DNA from: Steinernema hermaphroditum
Lineage: Eukaryota; Nematoda; Chromadorea; Rhabditida; Steinernematidae
Assembly (NCBI GenBank): GCA_030435675.1
Contig: CM059622.1
Coordinates: forward strand, 3,224,001-3,288,000
Length of the DNA stretch: 64,000 bases
Reading direction: 5' to 3'
The translations under genes were made by a program, and so were the position numbers. Every line of letters begins with the position of its first letter. Position 1 is the first letter of the stretch. Shown here piece after piece: positions 21,735 to 33,071 of the stretch. The notes beneath the pieces are model-generated. The model did not search any database. It was not told the DNA's origin and was given only the letters and a program-made list of their open reading frames with translations.

Positions 21735-21960
21735 GTGGCCTCCTTAACGTCATTCGTGCGTGCTGCAGAACTACGAAGAGCTCTGCAAACGAGTCCGCCT
21801 GTCACGACCGTCGTCTGCTCGAATATGAAGAGAGCGCGCAGCTCATACTGCTCAGCCTCAGGCTCCCCAGTACCGTAGTCTTTCAGCTGACTTGCCGACT
21901 GGAGCAAGATGACGCGTTTCATCGAGTCATTGACCCCTACGAAATGGCACTCGACGCCAC
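21735..21960 (+). pseudogene. Inverted fragment of the Treslin-like gene (exon 2 to exon 3)
   Basis: The plus strand resembles the coding strand of the neighbouring minus-strand Treslin-like gene. GTGGCCTC, GAGCTCTGCAAACG and CACGACCGTCGTCTGCTCG followed by AATATGAA occur in the same order as in its second exon (24550-24430). Homology then continues through the intron remnant (AGTACCGTA..TCTTTCAG) into third-exon sequence (GCCGACTGG, ATGA.GCGTTTCATCGA). Small indels break the frame. The 120-codon minus-strand frame over the same bases is therefore an antisense shadow and not a gene. The source gene ends at 22146, only about 190 bp away, so the copy lies head-on behind it. Confidence 0.75.
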
Positions 21961-22145
21961 CGTAATCGGACCTACCGCGCTTCATACTATCCCATGTACG
22001 GTACATGTACTGTGAGACCCTCTGAAACACAGATACCACAAAACAACACTCGTTGTACATACAGACACGAAACAATAGCTTAAATCACATAGATGGCAAC
22101 TTTGGCTCAATATCGCGGAATGACTTCAAATACGACCAGATTCTT

Positions 22146-25100
22146 CTATTCATTCACCTCTTCCTGCTTTATCGCGTCGGGGTCGATTTTCACCTTCTTC
22201 GGCGACTTCAGCAGCGCGCGGGTGGCGGCGCGTTTCCGTGTGGAGGTGTGGTGCCGGAGGAGCTTCTTCATCTTGAACGGAGACTCCTGCTTCTGCGGCC
22301 GAGATCTTGAGAGCGGATTGTCGTTGTCAACGTTGAGGAGCACGTGCGCCATGTTGACACAGATTGACGAGGGATTCACTGATCTGCCGGAGCGATTCTT
22401 CTGCTGCGTACGGCGGGACGTGGCCATTGGAGCCGATTCCTCTTCTTCCTTCTGGAACAGATTCTCGTGCGTCGCATTTCGGCCGTAGAAGATCTGAAAA
22501 ATTACGATTAAATGCCATTGATCATGAGGTGCAGATAGAACGGACAAAAGCAGACGCTTGACCGGTCTAGACAAAGCAGCAACAACGCACATCTCCCAGG
22601 AAACGTAAAGCAGTCTAGACTGTCCACACAGACAAGGCCTCATTCCCACGCAAAACTGGATTATTCCCATGGGAGTCTAGACGTAAACACACACGCACAC
22701 ACAGAGACAGAGACAGACATAATTTAGATAGGAACCAAACATACAAAGGCCATACACTCCGTTAACACACTCGTAAACGTTTCGATCCAAGAGAGACGGA
22801 TTGTTCCTATCGATTTTCGCATTGACCTACCGTATCCGAGTCCAGTTTGGAGGCGTTCTTGTAGATCGAGTTCATCTTATCCGAGTAGCCGTCGATGATA
22901 TCCGCAGTGATGCCAAACTTCGACGACGTCTCGGCTTTCGGTTTGGGTGATGCGCTCGAAGAAGAAGATTCCTGCTGCAGGGCGGCGAAGCGATCGCGGA
23001 GATTCACCTTCGCCGACGACCTCAGCCTGACACTCGTGGAAGCGGGTGTAGTAGCCTTCGCAGGCGAGTTGTTCAGCAGCTTTCGCCTGGACATCACCGG
23101 GGTGCCGCTCATCGAGCCGGAGAGGGCTGGCGAGTTAAAGGCGCTTTTTACGCGCGCTTCGGAGCGAGCGGCCGAGGCTTCGGCCTGCTTTAGGAGCTCC
23201 CTGTACTTGGCGGCGTCCTTGTCGCGTCCTAAAACTAGTCACAGTAAATCTGCAGCTCGGCAATTTTACACAACTGTTGCGAATTTTGCCGGCGGGAGTC
23301 TGTTTCACAACTTCGTCATCGTACACCTCTTCTCGCTTCTTCTGGCGCAGCTTCTCGTCCGGTGTCTCCGGGACGAACGTCTTCCGGGGCTTCTTTGGGG
23401 CGCGCGTCGGCGTGCGCAACACTGAAATGGAGTGTTTAGGGTCGAGTTCATAAAAATAGACGTAGACGATGAGGTGAAGGTCACTTCATTTTCGAATTCC
23501 AGACATCAGATTAGCGACCTTCCAGCGTCTAGACATCACTGATTTTGATGGCAAAAACATCTGATTTCTCTTTCTAAACTTTAGAGAAAATAGCATATTA
23601 CCGTAACCATCTAGCCTAGAAAAACGAAGATCGTCTACTCTCAAATGGATGGAGTGACGTATGGCGAAGCAGCGCTACCAATGCTCTCCATGCACACTTA
23701 CCCTCCTTCTTGATCTGAGCTTCGTGATCGGGAGGGCTCTTGTGGTCGTTCGATTTCCGCTTGTCACCGGCCACCAGATTCCGCGTTGACCTTCTTCTGT
23801 GGATCTTCGAGTTCTCATCGTTCGCCTCTTCGTTTTCCTCCGTCTCCAACTCTTCATGAAGCTTCGCCACAGCCAACGCCGTCGCCGACGACATCGTGAA
23901 GTTCGTCGATGCAACGGGCTTCCTCCGGGAGATCTTTGGGAGCGAGTCGCCGGTGAGCAAAGCAACACCAGCTTGGCCTCGGAGGGATCGGCGCAGCGTG
24001 GAGGAGCGCTCCGAATCGCCGCCGTCTTCGGACGCGTCGTTGTTGTCTTCGTCGAAGAAGCCGAGGCGCTGGCCGCCGTTGAATGCGGATGTGAAGTCCT
24101 GCGCCATCTTGTGCTCGGCTGACTCGAACTCCTCGAGATCGCAGGGGATGTCCAGACTGAGCTCCTCGTGGAGGCCGGTCACGTAGAGAGGAAGCATCAG
24201 GGAGAATCTGAAGCATATTGCGTGTGACTACGCTACATTTTCACATGTTTTCTTACAGATCAGTGATTCCCTCGTCGATGAAACGCTTCATCCTGTCCCA
24301 GTCGGCAGTGTAGTTGAGGAATCGAATCTTGCAGGCCAACTGAAAGAGTACGGTACTTCACAAAGAGACAGGGGCGCCTTACATCTGTTTCACTGAGAGG
24401 TTTGGGCTTGAGTCTCAGCACGTGCATTTCGAGCAGCGCGCTCACTTCATATTCGAGCAGACGACGGTCGTGGCAGTCGGTCTCGTCGGAGTCGTATCGT
24501 TTGCAGAGCTCCTCGTGACTTTGCAGTACGCAATCCTTGATGAACGAGGCCACCTTGTCCTCGACACTGTTTGACCACGTCTTATCAGAGAAGTAACGCG
24601 TCAGCGAGTTCGTCACGATGTGGTAGCACTCGATCGCCTTCGAGCTTTGATTCAGCAGCGTTTGGTACTGTTCCCAGAACGTTTCGCTCAAATTCGTCTC
24701 TTCGCATTCTGAAAAACGCGCTATAATTCAAAGAAAAGGTGTCTTTGTTTACAGTGGTTGCTCTGGCTGTGAATGTCCAGACAGTGAGAAAGAGATTCTC
24801 TAGACAACTGCGTCGAATAGATCGGCCTATATTCTTACAGTGCAAACCGGTCTAGACAGACAAACTCTAGACATCCCAGATGTCTCTTATCAAACAGAAC
24901 AGACAGAAAATAACGATTTTGGCGTAGAATTTCAATAGATACATACCCAGCGGAAAGAAGACATGAGTGATTCCAGCATTCCGACGTGTCTCCCGCAACT
25001 TCAACATCTTTTTCACGTTCTTATCCTTGGTGACACGGTTCGGACTTTCCGGCAGATCCGATCGGAAGAGCGCATGTCCGAAGGAACAACGCACATCTGT

Positions 25101-25241
25101 GGGCGCCTTTGGCGACAAGTGCGGCATCGGACATTTAGCGCTTTCCTCCGCCGCTTCCTTGCCGCCACCGCTCTGCTCAGTCACCATCGTATCGCCGCCG
25201 TTCGCTGCGGAACTCGACTCCTGATCGATCTCCGCCGACAT
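22146..25241 (-). CDS. Treslin/TICRR (SLD-3)-like DNA replication initiation factor
   Basis: Seven exons, in phase: 25241-24947, 24708-24383, 24339-24257, 24207-23702, 23421-23275, 23228-22831 and 22493-22146, giving 700 aa. The central helical part (DCHDRRLLEYEVSALLEMH, RFIDEGITDLFSLMLPLYV, then LHEELSLDIP) resembles the conserved core of vertebrate Treslin in order and spacing. It is followed by basic, Ser/Thr-Pro-rich sequence with candidate CDK sites (RTPTRAPKK, VPETPDEK, KQTPAGK, NSPAK). Treslin/Sld3 proteins load Cdc45 at origins after CDK phosphorylation. The assignment is from remembered family features and is moderate. The exon 5 donor (GTTGTG) is weak but is the only one in phase. 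A TTTATAG acceptor just before the ATG could be a trans-splice site. A longer upstream frame to 25340 is not needed. Confidence 0.65.
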
Positions 25242-25661
25242 AAAACCTATAAATAGGCTGCGAAATGCATTATATTCACAGGGAAGGCGCCGGGGGACGT
25301 TGTCACGGCAACACACGCGTGTGAATCTACCCGGAGTCACGGAGGTAACGATGAAGTAAACAATTATAATGAAGCGGCACAGAGCTAATCCGGAAAGTCA
25401 TTAGAGAAGGCTACCGTAATCTGGCGGAAACGCGTGCTACGAAAGTTAATCTCTCTGAGTCAGAAATATAGCCAAAGCGCGCAAAGATCAAATTGGCTTC
25501 CACAACTGCCGCACGTACAAACCTGAAAAGCGGAAGATACAAAACAGATAGACAGCAACCAATGGCATACAACCACTTTAACTTCCCAAGACACACCAAG
25601 CAAATCCGCTAATTTTTCTGATAAAATTCAACAATAACAAGTAACAACAACAAATAGAGGT

Positions 25662-26800
25662 TCAACTGTAAATCATCTTCATCAGCTCCAGCTTCTCCGC
25701 TTCCGTTTGCTTGGCCTTCGTCTTCTTCTGTTTGAACACCTGCCTCTGCTTCACCTCGCGCGGACGAGCTTCGAATACGCCTCCGTTTTTCTTCGCCTGA
25801 AAGGTCAAACGTGAAACGAGATAGAACAGAACAACGCCTACCTTTTGCTCGATTCTCTTCAGATTTTCGCCCTTCTCGAGCTGTTCAACAAAGTGTGACG
25901 CCTTCCGCTTTGCCTGCGAAATCTCTGCCTGCATGCGATGTTGGTCCACTTTGTTCTCATAGGTCAGCTGCTCCACAAGATGAACCCATTTGAAACTGAA
26001 ATCGAACAGCTATCATACTTCTGGAGCTGTTTCTTCTTCTTACCCCTTGAGGTACTTGACCGACCAGAGCGTTTGCGCCGCCATCGTCCTCCGATGGCCA
26101 CCAACGGCGTTGTTATTCAGCATCTCGGCAGTGCGTTTCGCCTTGCTCTTCCTCTTGAATTCGACCCATCCCTCCGTGTAGATCTTCCGCGCTTTCGTAT
26201 CGTTTCCAAAGCGACGCTTTTCCGCTGCCAAGTAGACACGTCCGATGTCGCCGAAGCGTTCCATGTACTCGCGAACGCGTGTGGGTGTGAATCTCGGTGG
26301 AACCGTTTGGATGTAGAGGACTCCCGATTTCCGCTCAACCTCTTCTGGGTGTTTGATGGGCTGTTGCTCTTTCTCTTCAGCCTCATCATCATCGTCGTCG
26401 TCGTCCTCGAGATCAGAGAGTGTGATCTTCTTCTCTTTCAGGATCTGGATGTCTTCGAGACGTCGCTTCTTTGTGACAATCGGAGCTTTTCTGAATGAAA
26501 CGCATAAGACCAAAATTGCACAAAATCAGTTTGTAGGCAGCTAGCATGACAACTGACAGACAACGCACAGATTGCCTAGACAAGAAACTGCCGGCAAGAA
26601 ACAATTTGTTGTCTGCTGTCTAGACAAATGCAAATCAGACGCAATTCTGGAAATAGGGCTGGAAATAAAACTCACTTTCGGATTTTCCGCTTCTTCTTCG
26701 TATCGACGTTTCCCGCATGTTCAGTCTGCTTTTCGAGCTCCTCGTCGCTGCCGTCCGAGTCGCTCTCCACGTGCGACTGTTCCTGCTCCGAGTCGGACAT
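25662..26800 (-). CDS. Activator of basal transcription 1 (ABT1/Esf2) homologue
   Basis: Four exons: 26800-26676, 26490-26044, 25995-25842 and 25796-25662, giving 286 aa. There is an acidic N-terminus (MSDSEQEQSHVESDSDGSD), a run of Asp/Glu, then a degenerate RNA-recognition motif. That motif has the ABT1/Esf2 signatures GVLYIQTVPPRFTP, RVREYMERFGDIGRVYLA and EGWVEFKRKSKAKRTAEMLN, then LWSVKYLKGFKW. The C-terminal helix is Lys/Gln-rich. ABT1/Esf2 is a nucleolar factor of the small-subunit processome, assisting early 18S rRNA cleavage with the Dbp8 helicase. Length and domain order are normal for the family. All splice phases agree. It lies 356 bp downstream of spartin copy A and 420 bp upstream of the Treslin-like gene on the same strand, so shared transcription is possible. 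Confidence 0.92.
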
Positions 26801-27156
26801 GTCTGAAACGTGAAAACAAGCTGACACTTCCGTTCTGTGGCAAACTAATTAATTCCGCGTGAGGGAAACCCGACCGAAATGTACTCGCGGTCTCGAAACG
26901 ACATTTACAATTTACCGCCACGACCTTCGATGGCTGCGAGATGGTGACCTTCGATGCTACGGTAATCATGTGTGAGGACGTGACTTATGCTGTTTTGCAT
27001 GTCGATGAACAATGTTCGTAGATTATTCGCGTTCTTTTCCCAGAGAATCTGGTTTTTCTGTGAATGTTTTTTAATTGTTTAATAGGACAATTCTCGCAGG
27101 ATTTCGGAAACAACGACTGGGGTATATGAGGTGGACGTCTTATTTCACATTTTCCT

Positions 27157-28711
27157 CTAGTGCTTGGCGACACTCGAGCTAAGAGTGCTGGCGGCACCGA
27201 TGTCACAAACCATCTGCATGGTACCTCTTTGAGCCACTCGTCCAGCGATTGAGCGATGACCAAGTTCCCATACCTGGAAGGCCGTAAGACCGCCGTGACC
27301 AGCGGCGAAGAGGGCTTCGTAGGCAGTGCCCGAAGCTTCCTCACCATACCTGAAAATAAAGTGTACACAAGATACTAGACACACGGTAAACCGACTTCAA
27401 CTTGACAGTGTCTACGGTCTCGTTGGCGATACTTCTAACAACGGTCTTTCCGGCGTCCTCCAGTGCTATCCACACAGTTCCCATTCCCGTAATTCCTCCT
27501 CCGAGTACCGTACACGTGTCTCCAACGACTCCATCGCCAGATACACTATTCGCCACATTTTTCCCTATCGATACTCCAATGTCACCGATTTTCTCCACTG
27601 AAACACAACCTTAACTAGCACGACTACCATAACCTACACAAATATCTCGTTACTCTCGCGGCCACTTTGCTCCCCTTGTGCACATAGTGGACGCCATTTC
27701 GAACCATCGGGTTAATGTTCACCGGCTCCAGTGTCGGATCCATCTTGGACCGGATCTTCGCACCGCGATTCAAAATACGAGTGTTCGTTTTCTCGGCAGT
27801 CGTGTGGACACTGGCTGCCACATGCTGACCGCTTTTGACGAGGAAGGCGGCGATCTTGTCACTGAGGCGCTTCTTCTCCTCAGAGTCGAGCAGAGCGCCA
27901 CTTCGCACATCGGTGAAAAGGCGGAGTGTATGGACAAAGCCTTCTTCGATGTCTTTATCTATGTCCCGCGGGAGGATGATGCTGACAAACATATCTAAAT
28001 GGAGGAAATTACTCGGCTCATTTCAGTGGTCGAGGAATGAAATACAGACGGCATGCCTGTTTTCGTTGTTGCAGAGCCACATGACTTACTCGGATGATCG
28101 GGTGTCGGATTCGGCACCACATATGTGCCAAGCTCCTTCTTCAACACTGGCGTTTGGCCACTGATTAAGGGATACGCTCACGGCCCAACTTGGATGAATG
28201 CCTTCGCTTCGGCGACCATTCCTTCCTTTGCCGATACGGGACTAAGCAGCTTGAAAATCTGCAAAGAAGTCGGAGCCGTTGGGGCGGACGTTTGATCGCA
28301 TTCGACAACGATTAGCTGCACGCCGTCCGGGATGAAGTAGATCAGATCAGCTTCCTCAGATCCCGCCGACTCCAGATGCTCCCGAAGCTCTCCTTTTACC
28401 TAAAACGGGAATATGACAAATCGTTCCATTCGTTCCACCTTGTACTCTTCTGTCCCTCGCTCGGGGTCGTGTTCCTCGAAGTGCTTCAGTCTCTGCGTCA
28501 TCTTCTCCTTCGCCGCCGCCATGCTCTCGTAGATTTCGCTATTCTTCGCGTTCGGGGAAAGCTCAGCTTCGGCAATCAGGCTCAGGCTTCGTTCGTACAT
28601 CGCCTTCGTGCCTTCTGGATCGTTCTCCTCGTCAAAGACGAGTCCCTGATCGCAGCAGGCGTGCGCCACCGACAGGAGCGTCTCCGACTCAACATTACGG
28701 TTCGAGTGCAT
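27157..28711 (-). pseudogene. Spartin (SPG20) paralogue A with a premature stop
   Basis: Same five-exon structure as copy B: 28711-28439, 28399-28090, 27994-27638, 27597-27396 and 27349-27157. Exon 1 is a MIT domain (CDQGLVFDEENDPEG, AMYERSLSLIAEAELS). Exons 3 to 5 are the senescence/plant-associated domain (FVHTLRLFTDVRSGALL, KIGDIGVSIGKNVANSV, YGEEASGTAYEALFAAGHG). In exon 2 a TGG codon of copy B is TGA here (28180-28178, one base change), cutting the protein before the second domain. No other disabling change was found, so the event is recent, or a truncated MIT-only product is used. The change also creates a GTGAGC donor-like site, but splicing from it to the next exon would shift the frame. 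Spartin acts on lipid droplets, mitochondria and ESCRT-related steps. Confidence 0.75.
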
Positions 28712-29195
28712 CTGAAAATGGAATGAAACCAGACAGTAGATCCAGGCATAACAGAGGACACCCCTTAGATGACGCGAATCTACGTAGAACGACTACCTCC
28801 CCATCTGTTACTTCCCTCAAACGTAAGTCAACACAAGAGAAGATACGGGCGGAGGACAGTGCATCAACAAACACACATTATATGTACAAACACGCTGCGC
28901 ACAGGCAATACATGACGTAACCGGAGGAAGATCAATACATAACCGTTACGATCATCAATTCAACAGCAACATCCAGTTTCTCTTCTTTTTTTGTCTCTCT
29001 TTTTTCCAGTCGATGCTACCGAAAGAAATCGAAGTGCTTTACATGTGTTAGTAAAGATGAAGAAATCTCTTTTAATTTGGCGATTTCCAGCTATAACTTT
29101 CTACTGTACATAGGCAAGTAAAGGTGAGGCCGGTAATCTCGCAGCAGTTCGTAAACAACAGCTTGGGGAATATGAGACAATAAAACAATGTTTTG

Positions 29196-30827
29196 TCAAG
29201 CTCTTTTGGACTTTTCCATGATGCTCGATTTGGGAGTGCTCTGGGCGCTGCCACCGATTCCGTGAACCATTTCAATGGCACCTTTGCGAGCCATACGTCC
29301 AGCGACGGAACGGGGGCCGAGGTCCCATACTTGGAAGGCCGTAAGACCGCCATGACCAGCGGCGAACAGGGCTTTATGAGCTGTGGTGGAAGCTTCGTCA
29401 CCATATCTGAAGTAATAACATGTACGCAGAATGTAGGAAGTAAACTGACTTCAATTGGACCGTGTCCACGGTCTCGTTGGCGATACTTTTGAAAACGGTC
29501 TTTCCGGCATCCTCCAGTGCTATCCACACAGTGCTGACACCTGCAATGCCACCTCCCAGAACTGCGCAAGTGTCTCCGACGATTCCACGGTTGTTCGGAT
29601 CACCAGATACACGGTTCGCCACGCTTCTCCCGATTGACACTCCAATGTCACCGATCTTATCTACTGAAAACATTCGCTCACTACGGTAACAAAACTATCG
29701 TAACGTATACGCAAATATCTCGTTACTCTAGCGGCCACCTTGCTTCCCTTGTGCACATAGTGGACACCATTCCGGACCATCGGGTTGATGTTCACCGGCT
29801 CCACTGTCGGATCCATCTTGGAGCGGATATGCGCTCCACGAACCGAGATGTGGTTGTTGGTCTTCTCAGCTGTGAAGTGGACCCCGGCGGCGATGCGCTC
29901 TCCACTTTTGACAAGGAAGGCGGCGATCTTGTCACTGAGACGCTTCTTCTCCTCAGAGTCGAGCAGAGCGCCACTTCGCACTTCGGTGAAAAGGCGGAGT
30001 GTATGGACAAAGCCTTCCTCGATATCTTTATCTATGTCCCGCGGGAGGATGATGCTGACAAACATATCTAAATGGAGGAAATTACTCGGCTCATTTCAGT
30101 GGTCGAGGAATGAAATACAGACGGCATGCCTGTTTTCGTTGTTGCAGAGCCACATGACTTACTCGGATGATCGGGTGTCGGATTCGGCACCACATATGTG
30201 CCAAGCTCCTTCTTCAACACTGGCGTTTGGCCACTGATTAAGGGATACGCCCACGGCCCAACTTGGATGAATGCCTTCGCTTCGGTGACCATTCCTTCCT
30301 TTGCCGGTACGGGACTAAGCAGCTTGAAAATCTGCAAAGAAGTCGGAGCCGTTGGGGCGGACGTTTGATCGCCTTCGACAACGATTAGCTGCACGCCGTC
30401 CGGGATGAAGTAGATCAGATCAGCTTCCTCAGATCCCGCCGACTCCAGATGCTCCCGAAGCTCTCCTTTTACCTAAAGCGGGAATATGACAAATCGTTCC
30501 ATTCGTTCCATGCACCTTGTCCTCCTCCACTCGTTTTACTTCTTCGTTCAACTCCAAGGCGCGCTTCGTCCGACGCTGGACGCCGTGTTCCTCGAAGTGC
30601 TTCAGCCTCTGCATCATGTTCTCCTTCGCCGCCACCATGCTCTTGTAGAGTTCACTGTTCTTCACGTTCGGGAAAAGTTCGGCTTCGGAAATCAGGCTGA
30701 GGCTTCGTTCGTACATTGTCTTTGCGCCTTCTGGATCGTTCTCCTCGTCAAAGACGAGGCCCTGGTCGCAGCAGGCGTACGCCTCCGACAGGAGCGTCTC
30801 TGATTCGACGTCGAGATCAGGGTACAT
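29196..30827 (-). CDS. Spartin (SPG20) homologue, copy B, intact
   Basis: Five exons: 30827-30516, 30472-30163, 30067-29711, 29663-29450 and 29406-29196, in phase, 467 aa. Exon 1 holds the N-terminal MIT domain (ACCDQGLVFDEENDPEGA, MYERSLSLISEAELF), which in spartin binds the ESCRT-III protein IST1. The middle exon (EADLIYFIPDGVQLIVVE) matches the linker region. Exons 3 to 5 form the C-terminal senescence domain (DKIGDIGVSIGRSVANRV, VSTVWIALEDAGKTVF, YGDEASTTAHKALFAAG). The protein is shorter than human spartin but has both domains in order. It is likely the functional member of the pair. It lies 484 bp upstream of copy A and 375 bp downstream of the UQCR11-like gene, all on one strand. Confidence 0.88.
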
Positions 30828-31202
30828 CTGAATGAGATGCCGTGTCAGTCTCGAAACTTTAAAATCTAGACACGCTTCGCAGGTCTCGCACAGAAGGGCG
30901 CATACCCTAGACTAGACAGTTATTAGACGGAAAACGTCTAAACGACAGGGCTGCAGACAGCTTGTCACTTTCTTCGAATGCATATGGGTCAATGAGGAAT
31001 ATTTCTCCAACACAAATAAAATAGAATCTAACAGGGACCAATTGCTTGACAGCATGAACATGCTAAACTCCAGCAGCAAGAGATAAGAGCATCAAACTCC
31101 TACACACCTTCGCGAAACAAGGAATACGCATCACAGAATGAAACGTTTATTCTACAGCTATTAGAACGCACAGAGACGAGCGGTGCCAACTAGAGGAGCA
31201 GT

Positions 31203-31463
31203 TTACTCGTCCTTGGGGTAGCGAGCGCTCCAGAGGGGGATGTACTGGCCAACAGTCTTCCATTCGCAGAAATAGATCGCCATCAGGAAGGCCGATCCTC
31301 CGTAGGCAGCATACGAGGGGTAACTGAAATGAGAGCGATGGTGAAAACCGGAATTTTGAAGTCGATGAGTCAGAGATCAAAACAGAGTCAGAGAAAACAC
31401 TTACTACTTGGGGTTGATGATGGCGCGCTTGACGAAGCTGATGGGCTTGAGGTAAAGGGCCAT
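31203..31463 (-). CDS. UQCR11-like 6.4-kDa subunit of cytochrome bc1 complex
   Basis: Two exons (31463-31405 and 31323-31203) encode 59 aa. After a basic start (YLKPISFVKRAIIN) comes one membrane segment (YGGSAFLMAIYFCEW). The C-terminus WKTVGQYIPLWSARYPKDE has the same pattern as the end of the small complex III subunit UQCR11 (W-hydrophobic-DWVPxxxxxxKKD type). The whole length fits this tiny family. It would sit in the mitochondrial inner membrane as a supernumerary subunit. An AATAAA lies on the minus strand near 31145. DAD1 ends only 211 bp upstream on the same strand. The call rests on a short sequence; another small respiratory-chain subunit is the alternative. Confidence 0.72.
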
Positions 31464-31674
31464 GACTTTGACTGTTGTTTGGGCTGAAAACGAACCCGAT
31501 GGTACAAAAACAAAAGTGCAAACAAGTCAGATATCGATCGACGGGAAACGATTCACACCCAGCAAGTATTCCTCGACCATTTTCAATCAATAAGAATCAC
31601 AGTCTCCTTCTAATAAATAGAAACAACCCAACAATAAATAAAATTAATACATTATTACAGCATGGCTCCTCTTC

Positions 31675-32059
31675 TTAACCGAGGAAGTTGACGACGACCA
31701 AGTGCAGGATGCAGCTAGCAAAAATGAAGTCGGCAAAGGCGCGTTCGGGGCTCACGCTGGGGAACTGCGACTTGTTTTCGGGATTGATCTGGATGCGGAG
31801 GCAAGCTGAAATAGCCAGGACTAGAGCGTGTTGATAACGCTTAACACATACAGGCAAGGACGAACGATCCAACAGTGGAGATGAATCCGGAAAGGAACGA
31901 GTTGAACGGGAAGGTGCCGACGAGAACGCAGTAGACGAACTGGAAGATTCCAGTGAGCAAGATGTAGAACATGTACGCATCAACGATCTTCAGGCGCGAA
32001 GAGGTCGTGGCGCGGTAATCGTCGAAGAGCTTGCTGATCACGTCAAAAAATTGAACCAT
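31675..32059 (-). CDS. dad-1: DAD1, oligosaccharyltransferase subunit
   Basis: Two exons (32059-31852 and 31805-31675) give 112 aa, the usual length. The sequence is unmistakable: [54 protein letters not shown] and [23 protein letters not shown] are the conserved DAD1/Ost2 blocks. Three membrane-spanning segments are visible. DAD1 is a core subunit of the endoplasmic-reticulum oligosaccharyltransferase that transfers N-glycans to nascent proteins, and its loss triggers apoptosis in animals. The start follows directly after a TTTGCAGCTG-like region on the minus strand. Its 3' end is 211 bp from the UQCR11-like start on the same strand, a spacing that would allow an operon. Confidence 0.97.
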
Positions 32060-32578
32060 TTTGCAGCTGTAATGAGTCTCGTATTAACATCGGAAATTTA
32101 CCACAGCGTGTTGAAACAGAAAGACAAATTCTCGCAAGGCGACGATTCTACATAGACGGGCTACGACTCCTCGACCTTTCAGCGCTCCAATAATCATCAC
32201 GTGAAAGCAGATTTCATAGTGAAGACAACCAGATATTGGCAGGGAAAAAGCTCGCTACACGAAATTTCCAGCAAATCTCCAGTGCACAATTTCAAAATAT
32301 TTCCACCAAATTTCATGAACGATCTTCTACAATGGAAAATGGAAGTTCGAATGGAAAAAGAAGCGAAAGGGGAGAAATCTAGAAAGCGGCGCACCGGCGG
32401 CACAAAGCGGCTGCAGAAAGCGGACGAGACATGCCCCACGTCGGCCAGAGACGGTGAAACTCGGCGGCACAAGTTCATCGCGTCGAGACCGCGACCTTCG
32501 GCGTCTGACAGAAGAAATCTTCGGCAGCTGAAGCGGTTGATATAATGAACCCTCATGGATGGATTTTCGGTCGCTCTC

Positions 32579-32865
32579 CTGCAGCTCTACCGTATCCGTT
32601 GCCCAGGTCCTCTGTGGTGCCCTACTGTACCATCTGCTCGGACTTCTCTAAGCATGCGCCGCCTCGCCTGAGCCCCTTCGAAGTCCCCTGTGTTGTCCTA
32701 CTGTATCCGCTTCCCGGGCTTTTTTGAACTCCCACGCGCCGCTCCTTCTGAGCCTCTTCGAAGTCTCCCTTTCTGAGCTCCCGGGCGCAGCGTCGTCGGA
32801 ACACTGTAGCAGTACTGTATTTCTACTGTATCCTCTGTCCTATCGCAATCCTACTGTAGCGTCCG
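32579..32865. repeat. Low-order repetition of a CCTACTGTA motif with C/T-rich spacers
   Basis: CCTACTGTA or close forms (TCTACCGTATCC, CCTACTGTACC, CCTACTGTATCC, TCTACTGTATCC, CCTACTGTAGC) recur about every 40-120 bp. They are embedded in similar C/T-rich spacers such as GAGCC.CTTCGAAGTC.CC, which occurs twice. No coding frame is supported here. Confidence 0.6.
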
Positions 32866-33071
32866 GGGAGCCCATTTCCGGGCAGCTCCTCTCAATCGAT
32901 CATTCCCAACTCTTCGCCCACGTTGCCACCCCATTGCAATCGATACAAGAAACCTAAGACACATTTCGATTTTATTTTGTGATTAGTATAACTACAGATT
33001 AGCGACTCACTGCATTAAATAACAACGTCAAAACGCTTCGATAGGATCCGGAATTAGGGCCTCTCATTCGC

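Noticed and set aside
21713..22075. 120-codon minus-strand frame with an apparent TTTCAG acceptor
   Set aside because: The plus strand of the same bases matches Treslin coding sequence, so this frame is antisense to a pseudogene fragment.
22807..25200. CRISPR array or prokaryotic operon structure anywhere in the window
   Set aside because: No regular direct repeats with spacers, no Shine-Dalgarno-led gene runs; the genes are intron-rich and eukaryotic.
24948..25340. Upstream Met extension of the Treslin-like gene and plus-strand frames over it
   Set aside because: The extension lacks conservation cues and an acceptor-like TTTATAG sits just before the downstream ATG.
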